Assembly: GCF_027579695.1 (NCBI RefSeq)
Contig: NC_083583.1
Span: forward strand, 18,750,257-18,814,256
Direction of reading: 5' to 3'
Source: Neoarius graeffei
Taxonomy: Eukaryota > Chordata > Actinopteri > Siluriformes > Ariidae
DNA length: 64,000 nt
Of this stretch, positions 56,998-64,000 are shown one piece after another. Positions within the stretch are counted from its first letter, which is position 1; the number at the start of each line of letters is the position of its first letter. Under the pieces are notes generated by a model. The model was given only the letters and a program-made list of their open reading frames with translations. It made no database searches and was not told where the DNA came from. The position numbers were made by a program, and so were the translations under genes.

Positions 56998-59900
56998 TGG
57001 TGCTTGAAAGTTTGTGAACCCTTTAGAATTTTCTATATTTCTGCATAAATATGACCTGAAACATCATCAGATTTTCACACAAGTCGTAAAAATAGATAAA
57101 GAGAACCCAGTTAAAAAAATGAGACAAAAATATTATACTTGGTCATTTATTTATTGGGGGCGGCACGGTGGTGTAGTGGTTAGCGCTGCCGCCTCACAGC
57201 AAGAAGGTCCGCGTGGGTTTCCTCCGGGTGCTCCAGTTTCCCCCACAGTCCAAAGACATGCAGGTTAGGTTAACTGGTGACTCTAAATTGACCGTAGGTG
57301 TGAATGTGAGTGTGAATGGTTGTCTGTGTCTATGTGTCAGCCCTGTGATGACCTGGCGACTTGTCCAGGGTGTACCCCGCCTTTCGCCCGTAGTCAGCTG
57401 GGATAGGCTCCAGCTTGCCTGCAACCCTGTCAAATGATAAAGCGGCTAGAGATAATGAGATGAGATGAGATTTATTTATTGAGGAAAATGATCCAATATT
57501 ACATATCTGTGAATGGCAAAAGTATGTGAACCTTTGCTTTCAGTATCTGGTGTGACCCCCTTGTGCAGCAATAACTGCAACTAATTGTTTCCTGTAACTG
57601 TTGATCAGTCCTGCACACCGGCTTGGAGGAATTTTAGCCCATTCCTCCACACAGAACAGCTTCAACTCTGGGATGTTGGTGGGTTTCCTCACATGAACTG
57701 CTCACTTCAGGTCCTTCCACAACATTTCGATTGGATTAAGGTCAGGACTTTGTCTTGGCCATTCCAAAACATTAACATTATTCTTCTTTAACCATTCTTT
57801 GGTAGAAGGACTTGTGTGCTTAGGGCCGTTGTCTTGCTGCATGACCCACCTTCTCTTGAGATTCAGTTCATGGACAGATGTCCTGACATTTTCCTTTAGA
57901 ATTTGCTAGTATAATTCAGAATTCATTGTTTCATCAATGATGGCAAGCCGTCCTGGCCAAGATGCAGCAAAACAGGCCCAATCCATGATACTACCACCAC
58001 CATGTTTCACAGATGGGATAAGGTTCTTATGCTGGAATGCAATGTTTTCCTTTCTCCAAACATAACGCTTTTCATTTAAACCAAAAAGTTCTATTTTGGT
58101 CTCATTCGTCCACAAAACATTTTTCCAATAGCCTTCTGGCTTGTCCACGTGATCTTTAGCGAACTGCAGGTGAGCAGCAATGTTCTTTTTGGAGAGCAGT
58201 GGCTTTCTCCTTGCAACCCTGCCATGCACGCCATTGTTGTTCAGTGTTCTCCTGATGGTGGACTCATGAACATTAACATTAGCCAATGTGAGTGAGGCCT
58301 TCAGTTGCTTAGAAGTTACCCTGGGGTCCTTTGTGACCTTGCCGACTATTACACGCCTTGCTCTTGGAGTGATCTTTGTTGGTCGACCACTCCTGGGGAG
58401 GGTAACAATGGTCTTGAATTTCCTCCATTTGTACACAACCTGTCTGACTGTGGATTGGTGGAGTCCAAACTCTTTAGAGATGCTTTTGTAACATTTTCCA
58501 GCCCGATGAGCATCAGCAGTGCTTTTTCTGAGGTTCTCAGAAATCTCCTTTGTTTGTGCCATCAGACACTTCCACAAACATGTGTTGTGAAGATCAGACT
58601 TTGATAGATCCCTGTTCTTTAAATAAATTTGGGTGCCCACTCACACCTGATTGTCATCCCATTGATTGAAAACACCTGACTCTAATTTCACCTTCAAATT
58701 AACTGCTAATCCTAGAGGTTCACATACTTTTGCCACTCACAGATATGTAATATTGGATCTCATCTCATCTCATTATCTCTAGCCGCTTTATCCTTCTACA
58801 GGGTCGCAGGCAAGCTGGAGCCTCTCCCAGCTGACTACGGGCGAAAGGCGGGGTACACCCTGGACAAGTCGCCAGGTCATCACAGGGCTGACACATAGAC
58901 ACAGACAACCATTCACACTCACATTCACACCTACGGTCAATTTAGAGTCACCAGTTAACCTAACCTGCATGTCTTTGGACTGTGGGGGAAACCGGAGCAC
59001 CCGGAGGAAACCCACGCGGACACGGGGAGAACATGCAAACTCCACACAGAAAGGCCCTCGCCGGACCCGGGGTTCGAACCCAGGACCTTCTTGCTGTGAG
59101 GCGACAGCGCTAACCACTACACCACCGTGCCGCCTAATATTGGATCATTTTCTTCAATAAATAAATGACCAAGTATCATATTTTTGTCTCATTTGTTTAA
59201 CTGAGTTCTCTTTATCTACTTTTAGGACTTGTGTGAAAATCTGATTATGTTTTATGTCATATTTATGCAGAAATATAGAAAATTCTAAAGGGTTCACAAA
59301 CTTTCAAGCACCACTGTATATACTCCCGCCTCTTGATCGGGAGATCGGGAGTTCTACTCACAGTCAGGTCATACCGAAGACCATCAAAAAAAATGGTGCC
59401 TACTGCCATCTGGCAAGGCACGCTGCAATACAGATGCAAGTGGGGAGTCAAACTCTCACGGTTACCAGTGGATTAGCCCCCCACTGTAACCTTAGCTATG
59501 TAATATATAGGCGAGAGGCCGAGGGCTACGAAACGGAGATCGGCACTGCCAAACGCGCCATCTATGGTGCGGGAAGGACTTTGACTTTTTTATATATATA
59601 TATATATAAAACACCCCGATTCCAAAAAAGTTGGGACAAAGTACAAATTGTAAATAAAAACTGAATGCAATAATTTACAAATCTCAAAAACTGATATTGT
59701 ATTCACAATAGAACATAGACAACATATCAAATGTCAAAAGTGAGACATTTTGAAATTTCATGCCAAATATTGGCTAATTTGAAATTTCATGACAACAACA
59801 CATCTCAAAAAAGTTGGGACAGGGGCAATAAGAGGCTGGAAAAGTTATAGGCACAAAAAAGGAACAGCTGGAGGACCAAATTGCAACTCATTAGGTCAAT

Positions 59901-62900
59901 TGGCAATAGGTCATTAACATGACTGGGTATAAAAAGAGCATCTTGGAGTAGCAGCAGCTCTCAGAAGTAAAGATGGGAAGAGGATCACCAATCCCCCTAA
60001 TTCTGCGCCGACAAATAGTGGAGCAATATCAGAAAGGAGTTCGACAGTGTAAAATTGCAAAGAGTTTGAACATATCATCATCTATAGTGCATAACATCAT
60101 CAAAAGATTCAGAGAATCTGGAAGAATCTCTGTGCGTAAGGGTCAAGGCCGGAAAAACATACTGGGTGCCCGTCATCTTCAGGCCCTTAGACGGCACTGC
60201 ATCACATACAGGCATGCTTCTGTATTGGAAATCACAAAATGGGCTCAGGAATATTTCCAGAGAACATTATCTGTGAACACAATTCACCATGCCATCCGCT
60301 GTTGCCAGCTAAAACTCTATAGTTCAAAGAAGAAGCCGTATCTAAACATGATCCAGAAGCGCAGACGTCTTCTCTGGGCCAAGGCTTATTTAAAATGGAC
60401 TGTGGCAAAGTGGAAAACTGTTCTGTGGTCAGACGAATCAAAATTTGAAGTTCTTTATGGAAATCAGGGACGCCGTGTCATTTGGACTAAAGAGGAGAAG
60501 GACGACCCAAGTTGTTATCAGCGCTCAGTTCAGAAGTCTGCATCTCTGATGGTATGGGGTTGCATTAGTGCGTGTGGCATGGGCAGCTTACATATCTGGA
60601 AAGACACCATCAATGCTGAAAGGTATATCCAGGTTCTAGAGCAACATACTGTATGCTCCCATCCAGACGACGTCTCTTTCAGGGAAGGCCTTACATTTTC
60701 CAACATGACAATGCCAAACCACATACTGCATCAATTACAGCATCATGGCTGCGTAGAAGAAGGGTCCGGGTACTGAACTGGCCAGCCTGCAGTCCAGATC
60801 TTTCACCCATAGAAAACATTTGGTGCATCATAAAACGGAAGATACGACAAAAAAGACCTAAGACAGTTGAGCAACTAGAATCCTACATTAGACAAGAATG
60901 GGTTAACATTCCTATCCCTAAACTTGCGCAACTTGTCTCCTCAGTCCCCAGACGTTTACAGACTGTTGTAAAGAGAAAAGGGGATGTCTCACAGTGGTAA
61001 ACATGGCCTTGTCCCAACTTTTTTGAGATGTGTTTTTGTCATGAAATTTAAAATCACCTAATTTTTCTCTTTAAATGATACATTTTCTCAGTTTAAACAT
61101 TTAATATGTCATCTATGTTCTATTCTGAATAAAATATGGAATTTTGAAACTTCCACATCATTGTATTCCGTTTTTATTTACAATTTGTACTTTGTCCCAA
61201 CTTTTTTGGAATCGGGGTTGTATATAAACACACACAGTTGTAAGCAGCTACAGACAATGGATGGATATATACAGTTGTGGTCAGAAGTTTACATACAGTG
61301 ACATGAATGTCATCTTGGATATGAATGTCATGAATGTCAGTGGACACTGGTAGTGAAGGAAGCCGTCAAGCTGAAGAAAGAGGCCTTTTGGGCTTGGTTG
61401 GCCTAGGGGTCCCTTGAGGCACCAGGCAGGTACCGAGAGGCCAGAAGGGCTGCAGCTTCAGCAGTTGCTGAAGCAAAAACCCAGGTAGGGGAGGAGTTTG
61501 GAGAGGCCATGGAGAAGGATTTTCAGTTGGTCTCAAGGAAGTTTTGGCAAACCTTTCTGCGACTCAGGAAAGGGAAGCAGGGCTTGCCTCAGGCTGTATG
61601 CAGCCGGGGAGGAGAACTGCTGACCCGAACTGGGGATATTGTCGGGTGGTGGAAGGAGCACTTTGAGGAACTCCTGAACCTGTCCTACACGTCCTCCATG
61701 GAGGAGATGGAGTCTGAGGACTCAGAGGAAGCTTCATCCATATCTCTGACAGAGGTCACTGAGGCAGTCAAGAAGCTCCTCAGTGGCAAGGCGCCAGGGG
61801 TGGATGAGATTCGCCCTGAGATGCTGAAGGCTCCGGACATTGTTGAGCTGTCTTGGATGACATGCCTCTTCAATGTTGCATGGAGGTCAGGTCAGGTACA
61901 GTGCTTGTGGAGTGGCAGACCAGGGTGGTGGTTCCTCTTTTCAAAAAGGGTGACCGGAGAGTGTGCTCCAATTATAGGGGTATCACACTGCTCAGCCTCC
62001 CTGGGAAAGTTTATTCCAGGGTGCTGGAAAGGAAGCTCCAACAATTGTTGAACCTCAAATTCAGGAGAAGCAATGCAGATTCCGTCCTGGCCATGGAACA
62101 GTGGACCAGCTCTTTACCCTGGCAGGGTTGTTGGGGGGTTCATGGGAGTATGAGCAGCCAGTCTACATGTGTTTTGTAGATTTGGAAAAGGCTTACAATT
62201 ATGTACCCTGGGGACTCTTGTGGGGGGCACTGCGGGAGTATGGGGCATCGGGGCCCTACGAGCCATCCGATCCTTGTACAACCAAAGTAAGAGCTGCGTC
62301 CGAATTTTCGGCACAAAGTCAAACAAGTTTCCAGTGGGCGTTGGACTCTGCCAAGGCTGTCCCTTGTCACCGATCCTGTTTGTGATATTCATGGATGGGA
62401 TCTCAAGGCACAGCCGGGGTGAGGAGGGCGTCTGGTTTGGGAACCTCAGAATTGCATCTCTGCTTTTTGCAGATGATGTGGTTCTGTTGGCTTCTTCAAA
62501 GCAAGACATTCAGCAAGCACTGGAACAGTTTGCAGCCGAGAGTGAAGCAGCTGGGATGAGAGTCAGCACCTCCAAGTCTGAGGCCATAGTTCTCTGCCGG
62601 AAAACAGTGGAGTGCTCCCTCCAGGTTGGGAGTGAGTTGCTGCCCCAAGTGAAGGAGCTCAAGTATCTCAGGGTTTTGTTCATGAGTGATTTTATTTATA
62701 TAATTCAAAGTTATGCCATGGGTGAAGTTAGACTCAGAGGTGTGGGTGAAGTTACACTTTAAATATTTTTTAGGAGATAAGTGAAGCCACACTGGCAAGT
62801 GGCCTAGTGGTTAGTATGTCTGCCTCTCGATTGAGAGATCGTGAGTTCTACTCACAGTCAGGTCATACCAAAGACCATCCAAAAAATGGTGCCTGCTGCC

Positions 62901-63997
62901 ATCTGGCAAGGCACGCTGCAATACAGATGAGATAAGTGAAGCCTGAGAATTTCCTTTACATTTAAAGGAGATACGCAAAACCTTTATTTTTAAATACATT
63001 TCCGAGTGGATAGTATCTCCATCCTTGACTCTTGTATGCTGCATAATTGGGAATAAAAAATATATTTTTGAGAGTTAAAATCATCCAAGAAATCTGACAA
63101 CTGGTCCACTCATTCTCCATTTTCTCCATACTGAGTACTCCGCCATTACTGCTCGGCTCACACTCCGGGAGAACTGGTGCAACTGAACTTTCTTTCCTTT
63201 TCTTGTACTTTTCTTTTCCTTTAATTGTTGGTACTGCACCCTCTTTCAATACAGGCTTATAGCCAACACTCCTCAATAGATCAAAGGTTTTGTACGAGTC
63301 CTCAGTAAAATGTGCAGAGCAGAGGAGAGACCACTTCGTAGGTGCCCAATCCGTGACTTTCTCACAAAACGCATCCAAATCTTTGCAGTTTGAACATTCT
63401 TGGGCCATGAATGCAACATAAATCCACCTTCTGTCATGTTGCTGCACTGGCCAGCAACACATCTACGTGGCATGGCAATAAATTAGCTCAAAATGGAGGA
63501 TCGGAGTTGCAGTCAACTCTGTGTTTTCGTATAGCGGAAATGGCGATGAGACCGATAGCCTTCCCGCTGTGACGTCACAGATGTCAAAATCATTCACTCA
63601 GACCGCTACCTATATGAATCACTTTAATCATAAAAATTACCACATTAGATTAATGCTTAAAACTATTCCTGTGCCATTCTTGAGGTCTTAAGGCATTTAT
63701 AAACAAAAAGTGAGGCCATGGTTCTGCGTATCTCCTTTAAGATTGTTCACATTTTTGTCTCCTATTAAGCTCCATTGTAATTGTGCTAGCAATGCGCCCC
63801 TTTTTATCTTTCAACATAAACATATTTAGTGTTTCAGGGTGGAGTTTTCTTTTAACACTGAAGCTGTAACATTGATCCATTTTATCCAAAGTGTGCTGAA
63901 AAAGGAGAAAACCTGATCAAGTTGAAATACACAACAGCGACTGCTGTGAAAGAAAAAGAAGGAAAGCTATTCTGCCAGCCAGAGGTTATTAGTGAAG
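39397..63997 (+). CDS. bco1: Beta-carotene 15,15'-oxygenase 1, exons 1-8 (continues beyond right edge)
   Basis: Second tandem BCO1-family gene; same predicted reaction as bco1l (oxygenase cleavage of beta-carotene to retinal). Exons: 39397-39460, 39599-39727, 40016-40145, 43590-43737, 50359-50518, 50599-50813, 56008-56256 and 63892-63997. They give 400 codons plus one base; exons 9-11 lie outside. Iron-ligand histidines seen so far are H172 ([10 protein letters not shown]), H239 ([11 protein letters not shown]) and the H309/H310 pair ([12 protein letters not shown]). [26 protein letters not shown] and [14 protein letters not shown] stay closer to mammalian BCO1 than bco1l does. Exons 1-4 and 8 have exactly the same lengths as in bco1l, so the pair arose by tandem duplication. 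Introns 3, 4 and 7 are 3.4, 6.6 and 7.6 kb because of transposons. Confidence 0.87.
39599..39727 (+). CDS. bco1: bco1 exon 2
   Basis: Acceptor TTTTTTGCAG, donor CATG|GTAATT. Encodes [20 protein letters not shown] and [13 protein letters not shown]. Confidence 0.9.
40016..40145 (+). CDS. bco1: bco1 exon 3
   Basis: Acceptor CTTTTTGCAG, donor CCAA|GTAGGC. Encodes [16 protein letters not shown] and [19 protein letters not shown]. Confidence 0.9.
40360..42065. repeat. Probable hAT-like/non-autonomous repeat region in bco1 intron 3
   Basis: Left AGTGGCGGCTCCAGAGATTT and GGGTGGCAAAGG face right GGGGGGCAACTGTGGTGGCA and CCACCCCTTAAAACCGTG, which look like ends of one decayed element. Inside, 41107-41370 is a common fish repeat with TTGTATAGCGCTTTTAACAA and CAAAGCAGCTTTACAGAA. 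No transposase seen. Confidence 0.4.
42585..43110 (+). repeat. Degenerate tandem repeat, about 155-bp period
   Basis: Three units begin near 42655, 42815 and 42965. Each contains a TCGCTTCTTC-like start, CAATTCYTCACCRWTTT, GATTCTTTCTGGCA, AGGTAG and TATAGCTTCTA, and ends with TTAATGAGCAG. It is preceded by GATGAGCTTATGCCATTGTG. Lies in bco1 intron 3. Confidence 0.6.
43195..43490 (+). repeat. Dispersed teleost repeat, copy 2
   Basis: Shares ATTGGCCATTCTCCTGACCT, CTCATCAACAAGGCATTT and CAGGTGTACAGGTGTTCCTA with 2338-2790. It ends 100 bp before bco1 exon 4. Confidence 0.5.
43590..43737 (+). CDS. bco1: bco1 exon 4
   Basis: Acceptor TTTTCCCCCCCAG, donor CAAG|GTAAAG. Encodes [18 protein letters not shown] and [19 protein letters not shown]. 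Confidence 0.9.
43740..44880. other. bco1 intron 4, 5' part
   Basis: AT-rich, no named element or coding stretch recognised. Confidence 0.4.
45194..45661 (+). pseudogene. THAP-type zinc finger ORF, damaged
   Basis: Residues 1-95 are a THAP domain: MPRRCVA start, [28 protein letters not shown] and the GAVPTV end motif. The second zinc cysteine is missing: copy B has CVAGQC, here CVAAPA. After residue 95 the frame runs through A-rich sequence into a nested 108-bp palindrome at 45557-45664, which supplies a foreign C-terminus. Confidence 0.7.
45557..45664. mobile_element. 108-bp palindromic MITE nested in THAP element A
   Basis: TTGCTAAAACCCAGGATGGA at the left is inverted at the right (CCGTCCCGGGTTTTAGCAA), about 30-bp arms. 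It is absent from copy B at the matching position. Confidence 0.65.
46691..47173. mobile_element. Solo LTR, 483 bp, in bco1 intron 4
   Basis: TGTTAGGG...CCTAACA ends and a 5-bp target duplication CTAGG (46686-46690, 47174-47178). Contains TATAAATA near 46996, a tRNA-like GGTTCGAATCCC box on the minus strand near 46709-46720, and two copies of the palindrome GGCCTCTAGAGGCC (about 47091 and 47139). Confidence 0.75.
47263..47452 (+). pseudogene. BED-finger-like exon fragment of a hAT-type transposase
   Basis: Translation gives [19 protein letters not shown] then [13 protein letters not shown], the C-x2-C ... H spacing and S-x-N-L-x-K-H of BED fingers at the start of hAT transposases. A GTATAT donor-like site follows. 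The rest of the transposase is not found before 47900. Confidence 0.45.
47911..47950. repeat. (CA)n microsatellite
   Basis: About 20 CA units in bco1 intron 4. Confidence 0.95.
48189..49798 (+). mobile_element. Tc1-like element, apparently complete
   Basis: Inverted ends CAGTGGTGCTTGAAAGTTTG / CAAACTTTCAAGCGCCACTG, TA on both sides (48187-48188, 49799-49800). 1610 bp with an unbroken transposase. Sits in bco1 intron 4. Confidence 0.9.
48556..49578 (+). CDS. Tc1-like DD34E transposase, 340 aa, intact
   Basis: Start at the ATG of [20 protein letters not shown]; the frame is open further upstream, but that is element leader sequence. Two HTH motifs of the paired-like DNA-binding domain occupy residues about 10-115 ([24 protein letters not shown]). 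The catalytic residues are D in [11 protein letters not shown] in [11 protein letters not shown] and E in [11 protein letters not shown], spacing DD34E. It ends QGGHTRY, TGA at 49576-49578. It cuts and pastes the element at TA. Of three copies of this family here it is the only one with no stop or frameshift. Confidence 0.92.
   Translation: MAQTKEISEDLRKSVVDAHQAGKGYKSISKEFGFHQSTVRQVAYKWRKFKTIITLPRSGRPTMITPRASCVIVGEVTKGPRVTSKQLKASITLANVNVHESTIRRTQNNNGVHGRVARRKPLLSKKNIAARLQFAKDHVDKPEGYWKNVLWMDETKIELFDLNEKRYVWRKESTAFQHKNLIPSVKHGGGSIMVWACFAAFGPGQLAIIDGTMNSELYQRILKENARKSIHELNLKRRWVTQQDNDPKHTSRSTKEWLKKNKVNVLEWPSQSPDLNPIEMLWKDLKQAVHVRKPTNIPELKLFCTEEWAKIPPSQCEALINSYQKHLVAVIAAQGGHTRY
50359..50518 (+). 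CDS. bco1: bco1 exon 5 (iron ligand H172)
   Basis: Acceptor TTTTGTTCAG, donor CAAG|GTGCTC (unusual +4 to +6, but the only one in frame). Encodes [20 protein letters not shown]. Confidence 0.88.
50599..50813 (+). CDS. bco1: bco1 exon 6 (iron ligand H239)
   Basis: Acceptor TTTTTTATCAG, donor GGAA|GTAAGT. Encodes [19 protein letters not shown] and [18 protein letters not shown]. Confidence 0.92.
50883..51243 (+). mobile_element. tRNA-derived SINE (family 1), full length
   Basis: Head GGTGGTGCAGTGGTTAGCAC, B-box-like region GGTTTGAGCC, tail (TGGA)n. A 17-bp target duplication CAGAGTTGAGTTACATG (50866-50882, 51244-51260). Immediately 3' of bco1 exon 6. Confidence 0.82.
52139..54046 (-). pseudogene. 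pol remainder: integrase GPY end, reverse transcriptase, RNase H
   Basis: About 635 codons. Residues 60-110 hold the integrase C-terminal GPS/GPY-like module ([19 protein letters not shown]). Reverse transcriptase follows: [48 protein letters not shown] and the catalytic [11 protein letters not shown]. RNase H has [16 protein letters not shown] and [14 protein letters not shown]. The frame ends inside the 3' LTR. Both enzymes look intact in this frame but are cut off from gag and protease. Confidence 0.85.
53962..54513 (-). pseudogene. gag N-terminus fused to integrase C-terminal half
   Basis: The frame starts at 54513 (MSTEDN...). About 51 residues of a Q/E-rich gag start run directly into ILTDQGTSF, the region of the second catalytic Asp of integrase, then [15 protein letters not shown] with the Glu. 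The junction is in frame by chance. A one-base frameshift near 54030 separates it from the downstream pol frame. Confidence 0.8.
55239..55591 (-). mobile_element. tRNA-derived SINE (family 1), full length, minus
   Basis: (CCATC)-type tail at its left end, tRNA-like head at the right. A 15-bp target duplication CTTAAGCTGAAGTAT (55224-55238, 55592-55606). Confidence 0.82.
56008..56256 (+). CDS. bco1: bco1 exon 7 (iron ligand H309/310)
   Basis: The acceptor is a tandem CAGCAG; using the first CAG would start at 56005 and add one Gln. Donor CAAG|GTACTT. Encodes [19 protein letters not shown] and [19 protein letters not shown]. Confidence 0.88.
56257..56908. other. bco1 intron 7, 5' part
   Basis: No repeat or gene recognised before the A-run and (TA)n at 56909-56992. 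Confidence 0.4.
56928..56992. repeat. (TA)n microsatellite
   Basis: About 32 TA units after a 20-A run, directly at the left end of a Tc1-like element that uses TA targets. Confidence 0.95.
57157..57469 (+). mobile_element. SINE (family 1) inside the Tc1 element
   Basis: Head GGGGCGGCACGGTGGTGTAG, tail (GATGA)n. 12-bp target duplication ATTTATTTATTG (57145-57156, 57470-57481). About 50 bp of the B-box region is missing after CAGCAAGAAGGTCC. Confidence 0.85.
57540..58562 (-). pseudogene. Tc1-like transposase, catalytically dead
   Basis: The N-terminal frame from [14 protein letters not shown] is open to a stop after MNSELY (near 57906). The first catalytic Asp is replaced: LWTNETKI (codon at 58106-58104) against WMDETKI in the intact copy. 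Later parts, including the SPDLNPIE region, are in decayed frames. Confidence 0.85.
58759..59134 (-). mobile_element. SINE (family 1) inside the Tc1 element, minus
   Basis: CTCAT tail at left, head at right. 11-bp target duplication TAATATTGGAT (58748-58758, 59135-59145). Confidence 0.85.
59323..59592 (+). mobile_element. 5'-truncated SINE (family 2)
   Basis: Begins within the tRNA-like head (CCTCTTGATCGGGAGATCGG) and continues through the family body to GGACTTTGACTTTTTTA. Confidence 0.6.
59609..61219 (+). mobile_element. Tc1-like element, sister of 13437-15043
   Basis: The left end is slightly decayed (ACCCCGATTCCAAAAAAG); the right end is CTTTTTTGGAATCGGGGTTG followed by TA. Internal sequence is almost the same as 13437-15043. 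Confidence 0.83.
59973..61000 (+). pseudogene. Tc1-like transposase with a 5-bp insertion
   Basis: The catalytic Asp in LWSDESKF is present, and the codon that is TAG in the sister copy is CAG here. The frame is lost at 60647-60653, where TACTGTA replaces the TA of the sister copy, a net gain of 5 bp. The correct frame resumes after it with [12 protein letters not shown]. Confidence 0.87.
61268..61320 (+). mobile_element. Solo inverted-repeat end of another Tc1-like family
   Basis: TACAGTTGTGGTCAGAAGTT then TACATACAGTGACATGAATG is the typical terminus of a different fish Tc1-like family. No internal part or second end follows. Confidence 0.45.
61330..62690 (+). pseudogene. Truncated, frameshifted LINE related to 33901-37262
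   Basis: Starts inside the region between endonuclease and RT and ends after [11 protein letters not shown]. At least three frame changes (near 61900, 62110 and 62240). RT motifs remain: [39 protein letters not shown] and the canonical [12 protein letters not shown]. Confidence 0.8.
62789..62928 (+). mobile_element. Short SINE (family 2)
   Basis: tRNA-like head GGCCTAGTGGTTAGTATG and about half of the body; a 15-bp target duplication GAGATAAGTGAAGCC (62774-62788, 62929-62943). Confidence 0.75.
62966..63736 (-). mobile_element. Kolobok-like element B with THAP domain
   Basis: TTAA on both sides (62962-62965, 63737-63740). Ends AGGAGATACGCAAAACC / GGTTCTGCGTATCTCCT. 771 bp, about half of copy A, and opposite in orientation. 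In bco1 intron 7, 155 bp before exon 8. Confidence 0.68.
63090..63473 (-). pseudogene. THAP-type zinc finger ORF, frameshifted
   Basis: Starts [17 protein letters not shown] at 63473 with the full C-x4-C pair. The frame shifts within the KSRIGH/VTDWAP region near 63355, after which [19 protein letters not shown] and [17 protein letters not shown] follow in the other frame. No catalytic transposase part. Confidence 0.7.
63892..63997 (+). CDS. bco1: bco1 exon 8, last exon in window
   Basis: Acceptor TTTATCCAAAG, donor GAAG|GTA on the last bases of the window. Encodes [19 protein letters not shown] and [11 protein letters not shown]; 106 nt as in bco1l exon 8. Confidence 0.88.
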
Positions 63998-64000
63998 GTA

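Larger units (their letters stand above)
56995..59316 (-). mobile_element. Tc1-like element with two SINE insertions
   Basis: Ends CAGTGGTGCTTGAAAGTTTG (preceded by two extra bases CA) and its inverse at 59316. Same family as 48189-49798 but in minus orientation. SINEs sit in both flanks of the transposase (57157-57469 and 58759-59134). Confidence 0.87.

Noticed and set aside
1-64000. CRISPR arrays, operons, phage or antiviral islands
   Set aside because: Spliced vertebrate genes and eukaryotic transposons throughout; the regular repeats are microsatellites or SINE tails.

Overview
This is a 64 kb piece of a teleost fish nuclear genome. The evidence is vertebrate GT-AG exon structure in three recognisable genes, together with Tc1-type transposons, tRNA-derived SINEs, an L1 3' end, an APE-type LINE and a Gmr1-like Ty3/gypsy element that are typical of teleosts. 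The SINE suite looks otophysan (catfish-like), but that is an impression and was not tested. There are no bacterial-style operons, CRISPR arrays or rRNA genes.

Host genes. (1) Positions 3-9883, minus strand: the first seven coding exons of a polycystin-1-like 2 gene (pkd1l2). They encode a signal peptide, a C-type lectin domain, a SUEL/galactose-binding lectin domain and PKD-type repeats. The gene runs off the left edge. (2) Positions 15689-28819, plus strand: a complete 11-exon beta-carotene oxygenase 1 family gene (531 codons), here called bco1l. Its short first exon was found by reading upstream of the obvious exons. (3) Positions 39397-63997, plus strand: exons 1-8 of a second, tandem BCO1-family gene, here called bco1, which runs off the right edge. 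Six of the seven exons that can be compared closely have the same phases as bco1l, and five have the same length. The layout pkd1l2 (minus), then bco1-type gene (plus), matches the PKD1L2-BCO1 head-to-head arrangement known on human 16q23. The two enzymes should cleave carotenoids to retinal in the cytosol; the lectin-polycystin is a membrane protein with no known link to that pathway.

Everything else is mostly mobile DNA. The 6.3 kb first intron of pkd1l2 holds an L1 tail, SINEs, MITEs and an unusual templated insertion. The pkd1l2-bco1l gap has two Tc1-like elements. The introns of bco1l hold a Tc1 element, a nested hAT-like insertion, several SINEs and a Tc1 element carrying two nested solo LTRs. 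The bco1l-bco1 gap (28.8-39.4 kb) has a small retroelement encoding a one-span membrane protein, a full-length LINE with an intact 1058-codon reading frame, and a 1 kb TIR element. The introns of bco1 hold two Kolobok-like elements carrying THAP domains, a solo LTR, an intact Tc1 transposase, a Gmr1-order LTR retrotransposon nested in a SINE, and more Tc1 and SINE copies.

Exon boundaries were placed by eye from splice consensus, reading frame continuity and comparison with what is known of the families. No alignment or search was run.
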